From assembly GCF_900104705.1 (NCBI RefSeq), contig NZ_LT629734.1, forward strand, positions 744,001-808,000: a stretch of DNA of 64,000 nucleotides. Reading direction: 5' to 3'. The notes beneath the pieces were generated by a model. That model was not told the origin of the DNA. It saw only the letters and a program-made list of their open reading frames with translations, and searched no databases. Made by a program: the position numbers and the translations under genes. Origin of the DNA: Agrococcus carbonis (GTDB lineage: Bacteria > Actinomycetota > Actinomycetes > Actinomycetales > Microbacteriaceae). The number at the start of each line of letters is the position of its first letter. Position 1 is the first letter of the stretch. Positions 49,987-58,426 of this stretch are shown piece after piece.

Positions 49987-51012
49987 TCAGCGCTGGGCGC
50001 TGCCGTCGACGTAGTCGGCGTCCGGCTGCTCCCACGCGAACAGCGAGCGCAGCTTCTTGCCGGTCGCCTCGATGGGGTGGCCCTCTGCCTTGGCGCGCAG
50101 CTCCTTGAACTCGGGGGCGCCGGCGTCCTGGTCGCCGATGAAGCGCTCGGCGAAGGCACCCGACTGGATGTCCTTCAGCACCGCCTGCATGTTCTCCTTG
50201 ACGTGCGGGTCGACGACGCGCGGACCGGAGACGTAGTCGCCGTACTCGGCGGTGTCCGACACCGACCAGCGCTGCTTGGCGATGCCGCCCTCCCACATGA
50301 GGTCGACGATGAGCTTGAGCTCGTGCAGCACCTCGAAGTAGGCGATCTCGGGCTGGTAGCCCGCCTCGGTCAGGGTCTCGAAGCCGTACTGCACGAGCTG
50401 CGAGACACCGCCGCACAGCACCGCCTGCTCGCCGAACAGGTCGGTCTCGGTCTCCTCGGTGAAGGTCGTCGTGATGCCGCCGGCGCGGAGGCCGCCGATG
50501 GCCTTCGCGTACGACCACGCCGTCTGCCAGGCCGAGCCCGACGCATCCGACTCGACGGCGACGATGACGGGCACGCCGCGGCCGGCCTCGAACTCGCGGC
50601 GCACGGTGTGGCCGGGGCCCTTCGGCGCGACGAGCACGACGTCGATGCCCTCGGGCGCGGTGATGTAGCCGAAGCGCACGTTGAAGCCGTGGCTGAACAC
50701 GAGGGTCTTGCCCTCGGTCATGTGCTGGGCGACCTCGTCGTTGTAGATGTGGCGCTGGAACTGGTCGGGCGCGAGCAGCACGACGACGTCGGCCCACTCG
50801 GCGACCTCGGCGGGCGTGCCCACCTCGAAGCCGGCCTCCTGCGCCTTCGCGCGGCTCTTCGACTCCGGCTGCAGGCCGATGCGCACCTCGACGCCCGAGT
50901 CGCGCAGGTTCTGCGCGTGCGCGTGACCCTGCGAGCCGTAGCCGATGATGGCGACCTTCTTGCCCTGGATGATGCCGAGGTCGGCACCGTCGTCGTAGAT
51001 GACCTCAGTCAT
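49987..51012 (-). CDS. ilvC: Ketol-acid reductoisomerase, class I
   Basis: 341 residues. The NADPH motif VAIIGYGSQGHAHAQNLRDSGV, PDQFQRHIYN, PKGPGHTVRREFEAGRGVP, ETETDLFGEQAVLCGG (metal ligands) and SDTAEYGD are complete. It converts acetolactate to dihydroxyisovalerate and the isoleucine analogue. GAGGAGAG precedes ATG 51012. It is the last gene of ilvD-ilvB-ilvN-ilvC, 78 bp after ilvN with a hairpin in the gap. REP-like repeats and a terminator follow. Confidence 0.98.
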   Translation of the reverse strand: MTEVIYDDGADLGIIQGKKVAIIGYGSQGHAHAQNLRDSGVEVRIGLQPESKSRAKAQEAGFEVGTPAEVAEWADVVVLLAPDQFQRHIYNDEVAQHMTEGKTLVFSHGFNVRFGYITAPEGIDVVLVAPKGPGHTVRREFEAGRGVPVIVAVESDASGSAWQTAWSYAKAIGGLRAGGITTTFTEETETDLFGEQAVLCGGVSQLVQYGFETLTEAGYQPEIAYFEVLHELKLIVDLMWEGGIAKQRWSVSDTAEYGDYVSGPRVVDPHVKENMQAVLKDIQSGAFAERFIGDQDAGAPEFKELRAKAEGHPIEATGKKLRSLFAWEQPDADYVDGSAQR

Positions 51013-51050
51013 GCTCTCTCCTCATTCGTGGTTCTTGCGGTTCCGGATGC

Positions 51051-51071
51051 GGTGCGCGCGTCACGCGCACC
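51051..51071 (-). other. Hairpin in the ilvN-ilvC gap
   Basis: GGTGCGCG-CGTCA-CGCGCACC, a perfect 8-bp stem, 39 bp before the ilvC start. It lacks a T-tract. It could be an mRNA processing or stability element, or a weak attenuator. Confidence 0.45.
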
Positions 51072-51090
51072 GGCCCGGTCGTTCTGGGGT

Positions 51091-51609
51091 TCAGCGGCCG
51101 TCGGCCTTGAGCACGCGCTCGCTGATCGACTTGCCGCCGCGGCCGATGGCCAGCAGGCCCGATTGCGCGATCTCCTTGATGCCGTACGGCTCGAGCAGCT
51201 TCAGCAGCGCCTGGCACTTGGGCGAGTCGCCCGTGACCTCGATCACGAGCGCGTCGGTCGTGACGTCGACGACGCGCGCGCGGAAGAGCGTCGCGGCCTC
51301 GAGGATCTGCGAGCGGGTCGAGTTGTCGACCTTCACCTTGATGAGCATGTGCTCCCGCTGCACCGACTGGCCCGGCTCGAGCTCGACGATCTTCACGACG
51401 TTGACGAGCTTGTTGAGCTGCTTCGTCACCTGCTCGAGCGGCAGCTGGTCGACGTCGACGACGACGGTGATGCGGCTGAGGCCCGGCACCTCGGTGCGGC
51501 CCACCGCGAGCGAGTCGATGTTGAAGCCGCGGCGGGCGAAGAGCCCGGCGACGCGGGTCAGCAGACCCGGCTTGTCCTCGACGAGGAGCGACAGGACGTG
51601 CGTGCTCAT
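51091..51609 (-). CDS. ilvN: Acetolactate synthase small subunit
   Basis: 172 residues. The N-terminal ACT domain (THVLSLLVEDKPGLLTRVAGLFARRGFNIDSLAVG) and the C-terminal ALS small-subunit domain (LFRARVVDVTTDALVIEVTGDSPKCQALLKLLEPYGI) are both present. It binds the large subunit and confers valine feedback inhibition. Its start overlaps the ilvB stop (TGATG), coupling the two subunits. Confidence 0.97.
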   Translation of the reverse strand: MSTHVLSLLVEDKPGLLTRVAGLFARRGFNIDSLAVGRTEVPGLSRITVVVDVDQLPLEQVTKQLNKLVNVVKIVELEPGQSVQREHMLIKVKVDNSTRSQILEAATLFRARVVDVTTDALVIEVTGDSPKCQALLKLLEPYGIKEIAQSGLLAIGRGGKSISERVLKADGR

Positions 51610-53399
51610 CACTCCTCCCCCCACTCCGGGCTGTGATCCTTGGCGTACTGCACGAACGAGTTCGAGACGCCCTGCGGCACCATCGGCCACACCATCGAGT
51701 CCTTCGAGACGATGAAGTCGATCACGACCGGGCGGTCGTTCGTCTCGAGCGCGAGCTTGATCGCCGGGTCGATCTCCTCGGGCTTCGTGACGCGGATCGC
51801 GAGGCAGCCGTAGGCCTCGCCGAGCTTCACGAAGTCGGGGATCATCTTGGCGTCGGCCCCCGTCTCGAGGTCGGTGAACGAGTGGCGGCCCTCGTAGAAC
51901 AGGCTCTGCCACTGCCGCACCATGCCGAGCGACGAGTTGTTGATGATCGCGACCTTGATCGGGATGTCGTTCAGGGTGCAGGTGGCGAGCTCCTGGTTGG
52001 TCATCTGGAAGCAGCCGTCGCCGTCGATCGCCCACACCGTGCGCTCGGGCTGGGCGACCTTCGCGCCCATCGCCGCTGGCACCGCGTAGCCCATCGTGCC
52101 GGCGCCGCCGGAGTTGAGCCAGGCGTTCGGCCGCTCGTACTTGATGAACTGCGCCGCCCACATCTGGTGCTGGCCGACGCCCGCGGCGTAGACGCCTTCG
52201 GGGCCGGTGAGCTCGCCGATGCGCTGGATGACGTGCTGCGGGGCGAGGCGGCCATCGCTCGGCTCGGTGAAGCCGAGCGGGAAGCGCTCCTGCAGGCCCT
52301 GCAGCCGCTCCCACCAGTCGGTGAGGTCGGGGCGGCGGTCGGTCGCGAGCTCCTGGAAGGCGACCGACAGGTCGGCGAGCACCTCGCGCACGTCGCCGAC
52401 GATCGGCACGTCGGCGGTGCGGATCTTCGAGATCTCCGCCGGGTCGACGTCGACGTGGATGACCTTGGCGCCGGGCGCGAACTCCGCGACCTTGCCCGTG
52501 ACGCGGTCGTCGAAGCGGGCGCCGAGCGCGATGATGAGGTCGCACTCCTGGAAGGCGAGCACCGCGGGCACCGCGCCGTGCATGCCGGGCATGCCGAGGT
52601 GCTGCGGGTGCGAGTCGGGGAACGCGCCCCGCGCCATGAGCGTCGTCACGACGGGTGCGCCGGTCGCCTCGGCGAACGCGCGCAGCTCGTCAGAGGCGTG
52701 CGCGCGGATGACGCCGCCGCCCACGTAGAGCAGCGGGCGCTGCGAGTCGGCGAGCAGCTGCGCGGCGGCGGTGATCTGCTTGCCGTGCGCCTTCGTCACC
52801 GGGCGGTAGCCGGGCAGCTCGACCTTGTCGGGCCACACGAACGGCGCCGAGTCCTGCTGCGCGTCCTTCGTGATGTCGACGAGCACGGGGCCGGGCCGGC
52901 CGGTGGATGCGATGTGGAAGGCGGCCTTGAGGGCGCCGGGGACGTCCTCGGGGCGCGTCACCTGGAAGGTGTGCTTCGTGATGGGCATCACGATGCCGGT
53001 GATGTCGGCCTCCTGGAACGCATCCGTGCCGATGAGGTGGCTGAAGACCTGGCCGGTGATCGCGACCATCGGCACCGAGTCCATGTACGCGTCGGCGATC
53101 GCGGTCACGAGGTTGGTCGCGCCCGGGCCGGAGGTCGCGAGGCACACGCCGACCTTGCCGGTCGCGGCGGCGTAGCCCTCGGCCGCGTGGCCGCCGCCCT
53201 GCTCGTGGCGCACGAGGATGTGGCGGATCGCCGACTGCTGCATGAGCTCGTCGTAGAAGGGGATGATGGCGCCGCCGGGGATGCCGAAGACATCCTCGAC
53301 GCCGAGCAGCTCGAGGGACTTCAGCACGGCGCCGGAGCCGGTGAGCATCGGCGGTTCGGCGCTGCGCGGCGGCGCGGGCCGTGGGATGGGGATCGTCAT
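51609..53399 (-). CDS. ilvB: Acetolactate synthase large subunit
   Basis: 596 residues, thiamine-diphosphate enzyme. The catalytic glutamate is in [15 protein letters not shown], the ThDP motif is [27 protein letters not shown] (GDG...NN), and FAD-binding residues lie in the middle domain ([11 protein letters not shown]). It condenses two pyruvates, or pyruvate with 2-oxobutyrate. AGGAG lies five bases before ATG 53399. It follows ilvD by 24 bp and overlaps ilvN. Confidence 0.97.
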   Translation of the reverse strand: MTIPIPRPAPPRSAEPPMLTGSGAVLKSLELLGVEDVFGIPGGAIIPFYDELMQQSAIRHILVRHEQGGGHAAEGYAAATGKVGVCLATSGPGATNLVTAIADAYMDSVPMVAITGQVFSHLIGTDAFQEADITGIVMPITKHTFQVTRPEDVPGALKAAFHIASTGRPGPVLVDITKDAQQDSAPFVWPDKVELPGYRPVTKAHGKQITAAAQLLADSQRPLLYVGGGVIRAHASDELRAFAEATGAPVVTTLMARGAFPDSHPQHLGMPGMHGAVPAVLAFQECDLIIALGARFDDRVTGKVAEFAPGAKVIHVDVDPAEISKIRTADVPIVGDVREVLADLSVAFQELATDRRPDLTDWWERLQGLQERFPLGFTEPSDGRLAPQHVIQRIGELTGPEGVYAAGVGQHQMWAAQFIKYERPNAWLNSGGAGTMGYAVPAAMGAKVAQPERTVWAIDGDGCFQMTNQELATCTLNDIPIKVAIINNSSLGMVRQWQSLFYEGRHSFTDLETGADAKMIPDFVKLGEAYGCLAIRVTKPEEIDPAIKLALETNDRPVVIDFIVSKDSMVWPMVPQGVSNSFVQYAKDHSPEWGEE

Positions 53400-53423
53400 G
53401 GCGCTCCTGAGCGTTGGCGTGCG

Positions 53424-55121
53424 TCAGCCCGTGACCGCGCCGGTGGCGGCGGACTGCACGAGCTTCGCGTACTTGGCGAGGACGCCGCGCGTGTAGCGCG
53501 GGGGCAGCGGCTCCCAGCCCTCACGCCGGGAGGCGAGCTCTGCCTCGTCGACGATCAGGTCAAGCGAGCGAGCGGCGATGTCGACACGGATGCGGTCTCC
53601 GTCGCGCACGAAGGCGATCGGACCGGAGTCGACCGCCTCAGGGGCGATGTGGCCGATGCACAGGCCGGTTGTGCCGCCCGAGAATCTGCCGTCCGTCAAG
53701 AGTAGTACATCCTTGCCGAGGCCAGCGCCCTTGATGGCGGCGGTGATCGCGAGCATCTCGCGCATGCCGGGGCCGCCCTTGGGGCCCTCGTAGCGGATGA
53801 CGACGACGTCGCCGGCCTGGATCTCGCCGCGCGTGAGCGCATCCATCGCCGCCCGCTCGCGGTCGAAGACGCGCGCGGGGCCCTCGAAGACCTCGGCGTC
53901 GAAGCCGGCGGTCTTGACGACCGCGCCCTCGGGCGCGAGCGAGCCGTCGAGGATCGTCAGGCCGCCGGTGGCGTGGATCGGGTCGTCGATCGCGCGCACG
54001 ACGGTGCCGTCGATCGGCTGCGGGTCGAGCTCGGCGAGGTTCTCGGCGAGCGTGCGGCCGGTGACGGTGAGCACGTCGCCGTGCAGCAGGCCCGCGTCGA
54101 GCAGCGCCTGCATCACGACGGGCATGCCGCCGACGCGGTCGAAGTCCTGCGCGACGTAGGCGCCGAAGGGCTTGACGTCGGCGAGGTGCGGCGAGCGGGC
54201 GCCGATGCGGCGGAAGTCCTCGAGCGAGAGCTCGACCTCGGCCTCGTGCGCGATCGCGAGCAGGTGCAGCACGGCGTTCGTCGAGCCGCCGAGCACCATC
54301 GCGACGGTGATGGCGTTCTCGAACGCCTCCTTCGTGAGGATGTCGCGGGCGGTGATGCCCTTCCGGAGCAGCTCGACGACGGCCTCGCCCGACTTGCGGG
54401 CGTAGTGGTCGCGGCGGCGGTCGGCCGACAGCGGCGTCGACGAGCCGGGCAGGCTCATGCCGAGCGCCTCGGCGATGCACGCCATCGTGTTGGCGGTGTA
54501 CATGCCGCCGCACGCGCCCTCGCCGGGCGCGAAGCCGCACTCGATGCGGTGCAGGTCCTCGGCCGAGATCTTGCCGGCCTTGTACGCGCCGACGGCCTCG
54601 AACGAGTCGATGATCGTCATCGACTGCGGGATCGTGCCGTCCTCGAGCTTCGCGAAGCCGGGCGCGATCGAGCCGGCGTAGACGAAGACGCTCGCGAGGT
54701 CGAGGCGCGCGGCAGCCATCAGCATGCCGGGCAGCGACTTGTCGCAGCCGGCGAGCAGCACGGTGCCGTCGAGCCGCTCGGCGTTCACGACCACCTCGAC
54801 GCTGTCGGCGATGACCTCGCGCGAGACGAGCGAGAAGTGCATGCCCTCGTGGCCCATCGAGATGCCGTCCGAGACCGAGACCGTGCCGAACTGCAGCGGG
54901 TAGCCGCCGCCGGCGTGCACGCCCTCCTTCGACGAGCGCGCGAGGCGGTCGAGCGAGAGGTTGCACGGCGTGATCTCGTTCCACGAGCTCGCGATGCCGA
55001 TCTGCGGCTTCTCCCAGTCGCCGTCGCCCATGCCGACGGCGCGCAGCATCCCTCGGCTCGTGGTGGCCTCCACGCCGTCCGTGACGGCGCGCGAGCGCGG
55101 CTTGATGTCGATCTCTGGCAT
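53424..55121 (-). CDS. ilvD: Dihydroxy-acid dehydratase
   Basis: 565 residues. Iron-sulfur and active-site motifs [44 protein letters not shown] and [20 protein letters not shown] identify IlvD. It removes water from dihydroxyisovalerate and its isoleucine analogue. ATG 55121 is six bases after TAGGAT (55133-55128), so the operon seems to start leaderless. There is therefore no room for a leader-peptide attenuator or T-box ahead of ilvD. It is the first gene of ilvDBNC. Confidence 0.97.
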   Translation of the reverse strand: MPEIDIKPRSRAVTDGVEATTSRGMLRAVGMGDGDWEKPQIGIASSWNEITPCNLSLDRLARSSKEGVHAGGGYPLQFGTVSVSDGISMGHEGMHFSLVSREVIADSVEVVVNAERLDGTVLLAGCDKSLPGMLMAAARLDLASVFVYAGSIAPGFAKLEDGTIPQSMTIIDSFEAVGAYKAGKISAEDLHRIECGFAPGEGACGGMYTANTMACIAEALGMSLPGSSTPLSADRRRDHYARKSGEAVVELLRKGITARDILTKEAFENAITVAMVLGGSTNAVLHLLAIAHEAEVELSLEDFRRIGARSPHLADVKPFGAYVAQDFDRVGGMPVVMQALLDAGLLHGDVLTVTGRTLAENLAELDPQPIDGTVVRAIDDPIHATGGLTILDGSLAPEGAVVKTAGFDAEVFEGPARVFDRERAAMDALTRGEIQAGDVVVIRYEGPKGGPGMREMLAITAAIKGAGLGKDVLLLTDGRFSGGTTGLCIGHIAPEAVDSGPIAFVRDGDRIRVDIAARSLDLIVDEAELASRREGWEPLPPRYTRGVLAKYAKLVQSAATGAVTG

Positions 55122-55234
55122 GGCCCGATCCTACGCCGCAGGGACATGTCTGATCACGGTCGCGCCCGACCGAGCGCGCCGTCCTGGACGAATCGGATGC
55201 GTGGCGTCCATCCGGAGGGTCTACCGTCGTGTGC

Positions 55235-56095
55235 ATGATCCAGGTCGGCCTCAGCACGATCTCCGTCTTCCCCAAGGGGGTCGAGGACGGATTCCGGCTC
55301 TCGCGCGAGGCGGGCTACGACGGGGTCGAGGTGATGGTCACCACCGACGCGAAGACCCGCAGCCCCGAGCGCCTGCTCGAGCTCTCGGAGCGCTACGAGC
55401 AGCCGATCATGGCGATCCACGCGCCGGTCGTGCTGCTGACGACGTTCGTGTGGGGCCGCGACCCCTTCGTGAAGCTCGACCGCTCGGCCGAGCTCGCGGT
55501 CTCGGTCGGCGCGCCCACCGTCGTCGTGCACCCGCCCTTCCGCTGGCAGGGCAAGTACGCCCGCACGTTCACGGATGCGGTGCGCGCGACCGAGCAGAAG
55601 CACGGCGTCGAGGTGGCGGTCGAGAACATGTTCCCGTGGGCGGCCGGCGGCATCGACCGCCAGGCCTACCTGCCGGGCATCGATCCGAGCGAGATGGACG
55701 TCGACCACGCCACGCTCGACTTCTCGCACTGCGCGCTCGCGAAGCGCGACTCGATGCAGCTCGCCCTCGACCTCGGCGACCGGCTGCGCCACCTGCACCT
55801 CACCGACGGCGTCGCGGCCGATGAGGGGCGCGTCTTCGACGAGCACCTGCTGCCCGGCCACGGCAACGAGCCCGTCGCCGAGGTGCTGCAGATGCTCGCG
55901 CAGCAGCAGTGGACCGGCCAGGTGGTCGCCGAGATCAAGACCCGGCAGGCGCGCTCGGAGCGCGACCGCCTGCGGCTGCTGACCGAGACGGTCGAGTTCG
56001 CGCGCGAGCACCTCGCGGTCGAGCCCGTCGAGGCCGAGGCGGAGTCGGCACGCTCGGCGCCCGGCCCGGTCGCCGACAGCCCCCGCGAGCGCTGA
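55235..56095 (+). CDS. Sugar phosphate isomerase/epimerase family protein
   Basis: 286 residues, AP-endonuclease-2-like TIM barrel. GYDGVEVMV, IMAIHAP, VVVHPPFRWQGKYA, VAVENMFPW, DFSHCALA, LRHLHLTDG, LLPGHGNEP and VAEIKTR contain the His/Glu/Asp metal-ligand pattern of the family. The last ~25 residues are a loose Ala/Glu-rich tail. ATG 55235 is seven bases after TACCGT (55222-55227) and is probably leaderless. Substrate unknown. It diverges from ilvD. Confidence 0.88.
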   Translation: MIQVGLSTISVFPKGVEDGFRLSREAGYDGVEVMVTTDAKTRSPERLLELSERYEQPIMAIHAPVVLLTTFVWGRDPFVKLDRSAELAVSVGAPTVVVHPPFRWQGKYARTFTDAVRATEQKHGVEVAVENMFPWAAGGIDRQAYLPGIDPSEMDVDHATLDFSHCALAKRDSMQLALDLGDRLRHLHLTDGVAADEGRVFDEHLLPGHGNEPVAEVLQMLAQQQWTGQVVAEIKTRQARSERDRLRLLTETVEFAREHLAVEPVEAEAESARSAPGPVADSPRER

Positions 56096-56099
56096 GCGC

Positions 56100-57656
56100 C
56101 TACTCGGGCTCGTTGCCCGAGCCGGCGCCGAGCAGGAACGGGGTCGTGACGCCCTCGTACATCAGGTGCGTCATGAGGCCCTCGACCGCGTGCGGCAGCG
56201 TGTGGCAATGGTCGGCCCACAGCCCCGGGTTGTCGGCGACGAACGCGACGTCGTAGCTCTCGCCGTTGTCGACGTCGAGCGAGTCGACCCACCAGGGGCT
56301 GCCGGATGCGGGCACGCCGTTCCGCGCGAGCACGACCACGTGGTGCCCGTGGAGGTGCATCGGGTGCACCTCCCCCGAGCCGTTGGTGATGCGCATCGCG
56401 ACCACGTCGCCCTCGCGCACCATGAACATCGGGACGTCGTCGCCCATCCGCCCGTTGATCGTCCACCAGATGCCGGGCACGCCGGCGAGGAAGCCCGGCG
56501 CGCGCCCGATGTCGTACGCGAACGAGCGGTCAGGCCGCTCCGGGTCGAAGCCGAGCGGTGCCGGCGTGCCGTAGTCGAGCAGGTCGAGGAACTCCGGCGG
56601 CGACGGCGGCGTCGGGGCGGTCGCGTCGTCGGGGCCGACGAGCAGCGAGACGCCCGGCGCCTGCACGCGCACGGCCCCGGTGGCGGGCACGACCACCTCG
56701 AGGTCGATGCGGCCGCCCGCGGTCACGCGCACCTTCCGCCCCTCGACGAGGCCGGGCTCGTGCACGTCGGTGCCGTCGACCGCGACGACGCGGAAGCCGC
56801 CCTCGGCCCACACGGCGGTGGGAGTGCTGTCGGTGTTGGCGATCCGCACGCGCACGTGCGCGCCCGGCGCCGCGCCGTGCCGCACCTCGCCGGCGACGCC
56901 GTTGAGCGTGCGCGAGGTGCCCGGGTAGGTGTGCAGCAGCACCACCGCATCCGCCGCGGCCGCAGGCGCCTCCCCGGGCGGCACCTCCCCGGTCCCGGCA
57001 TCCGCCCCGTCGGCCGCCGGCTCGATCACGATCGCACCGAAGAGCCCCGCGTGCACCTGCTCGTGCGACACCTGGTGCGAGTGGTACCAGTAGGTGCCGG
57101 CCTGCTCGGCGACGAAGCGGTAGGTGAAGACCTCGCCCGGGGCGACGGCGTCCTGCGTGACGCCCGCGACGCCATCCATCGCCCCCGGCACGTCGATGCC
57201 GTGCCAGTGCAGCGTGACGCCGCCGGGCACCGACTCGTTGCGCAGCAGCACCTCGACCATCTGTCCCTGCCGCGCGCGGATCTCCGGCCCGGGCGTCGAG
57301 CCGTTGAGCGTGTAGCCGTCGAACCCGTCGCCGCCGGGCAGCGTCACGCGCTCGGCCCTCGCCCGCAGCTCGACGTGCACGTCAGCGGGGCGCATCGGGT
57401 CGGCCGTGAGCTCGGTGACCGAGACGGCGGATGCGTCGGGCGACGCCGGGTCCCCCACGGCGCCGTGGCCGTGCCCCCCGCCGCCGATGACGGCGCCGCC
57501 GCCGATGTCGGCGACGCCCATCGCGAGCGCCGAGTAGGTGTCGGGGCGCAGGCTCGACCACCACGCGGTGCCGACGACGACCGCGAGCGCGAGCGCGACG
57601 AGCCCCCCGACGACGCGAGCGATGCGCCCGGCCCGCGCTGGGCGGTCCGGGCGCAT
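56100..57656 (-). CDS. Multicopper oxidase, membrane-anchored
   Basis: 518 residues. An uncleaved-looking N-terminal helix (VVGGLVALALAVVVGTAWW) suggests an exported, membrane-tethered enzyme. All four copper motifs are present: HWHG, HSHQ, HPMHLHGHH and HCHTLPHAVEGLM (type 1 Cys and type 3 His). A His/Gly stretch (GGGGHGHG) near residue 60 may bind copper. It oxidises a substrate on the outer face and reduces oxygen to water; copper tolerance, phenol or iron oxidation are possible. GAGGAGAG precedes ATG 57656. It is 25 bp after a DUF6220-like gene in the same direction. Confidence 0.92.
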   Translation of the reverse strand: MRPDRPARAGRIARVVGGLVALALAVVVGTAWWSSLRPDTYSALAMGVADIGGGAVIGGGGHGHGAVGDPASPDASAVSVTELTADPMRPADVHVELRARAERVTLPGGDGFDGYTLNGSTPGPEIRARQGQMVEVLLRNESVPGGVTLHWHGIDVPGAMDGVAGVTQDAVAPGEVFTYRFVAEQAGTYWYHSHQVSHEQVHAGLFGAIVIEPAADGADAGTGEVPPGEAPAAAADAVVLLHTYPGTSRTLNGVAGEVRHGAAPGAHVRVRIANTDSTPTAVWAEGGFRVVAVDGTDVHEPGLVEGRKVRVTAGGRIDLEVVVPATGAVRVQAPGVSLLVGPDDATAPTPPSPPEFLDLLDYGTPAPLGFDPERPDRSFAYDIGRAPGFLAGVPGIWWTINGRMGDDVPMFMVREGDVVAMRITNGSGEVHPMHLHGHHVVVLARNGVPASGSPWWVDSLDVDNGESYDVAFVADNPGLWADHCHTLPHAVEGLMTHLMYEGVTTPFLLGAGSGNEPE

Positions 57657-57681
57657 CGGGCTCTCCTCGCGGGACGCCGGT

Positions 57682-58134
57682 TCAGCCGACCGCGACCGAG
57701 GATCGCGGCGCCGCCTCGGCGACGGCGGGCGCCTTGGCGCGCAGGCCGGCGTAGAGCGCGCTGCCGAAGAGGGCGAGCGCGTTGACGCCGTGCAGGAACG
57801 CGAGGGCGGTCATCGTGTGGCCGAGCAGGCCGAGCGTGACCTGCAGCGCGACGAGCGCGACGATGATCACGGCCCACATCACGCCGCGGGGCACGCGCAC
57901 GAAGAACGACACGACGAGCAGCGCGAGCGCGACGACGGGGATGACGTACATGCCGTTCATCCCGTGGATCATGAAGCCCATCGCCTCGGGGATGTCGGGC
58001 GGCGAGTTCGGGTCGAAGGTGCCGCCCTCGAACAGGAAGGCGGCGAGACCCGCCGAGACCCACGCGTGGGAGGCCGCCTGCAGCATGACGAGGCCGCAGA
58101 TGGCGAAGGCGAGCACCCGGTAGACGGTGCGCAT
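57682..58134 (-). CDS. DUF6220-like membrane protein
   Basis: 150 residues, four membrane helices (VLAFAICGLVMLQAASHAWV, MYVIPVVALALLVVSFFV, VMWAVIIVALVALQVTLGLLG and LAFLHGVNALALFGSALYAG). Conserved His residues in helices (ASHAW, FMIHGMNG, LGHTM and LHGVNA) resemble a heme-binding four-helix bundle, so an electron-transfer role for the multicopper oxidase next door is conceivable (inference). GGAGGA precedes ATG 58134. Confidence 0.75.
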   Translation of the reverse strand: MRTVYRVLAFAICGLVMLQAASHAWVSAGLAAFLFEGGTFDPNSPPDIPEAMGFMIHGMNGMYVIPVVALALLVVSFFVRVPRGVMWAVIIVALVALQVTLGLLGHTMTALAFLHGVNALALFGSALYAGLRAKAPAVAEAAPRSSVAVG

Positions 58135-58349
58135 GATTCCTCCGTTGGAATCGGGGACGCCCTCACGGGGCGGACCGGGGCGCCGAGCGCGCTCGGCGGG
58201 CGATGCGGAGCATCGCGGTGCTGGGGCATGCCGTCAGCGCGTCCGCCGACGGACTACCGCCATGGTCGTCCCCCAGCCTCTCGGCGTCAACGAAGGTGAC
58301 GCAGAGGATTCGCTCAAGTCGCGGGCCACCACGTGCGTGCGCTCCCCGA

Positions 58350-58412
58350 CTCAACGGCCATGCAGCGCGGATGTGCGCGTGAGCGGCACATCGGTCGTGC
58401 ATGGCCGTTGAG
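58350..58412. repeat. Long two-tiered inverted repeat
   Basis: Outer perfect 15-bp arms CTCAACGGCCATGCA (58350-58364) and TGCATGGCCGTTGAG (58398-58412), with an inner GATGTGC/GCACATC stem. It lies 15 bp beyond the YhgE gene stop and could terminate that operon. The remainder of the gap 58135-58349 shows no gene. Confidence 0.85.
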
Positions 58413-58426
58413 GGCGGGGTCGCGGC

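Noticed and set aside
55122..55234. T-box or leader-peptide attenuator ahead of ilvD
   Set aside because: The -10 lies six bases from the start codon, leaving no leader. No leucine/valine/isoleucine-rich small frame was found.
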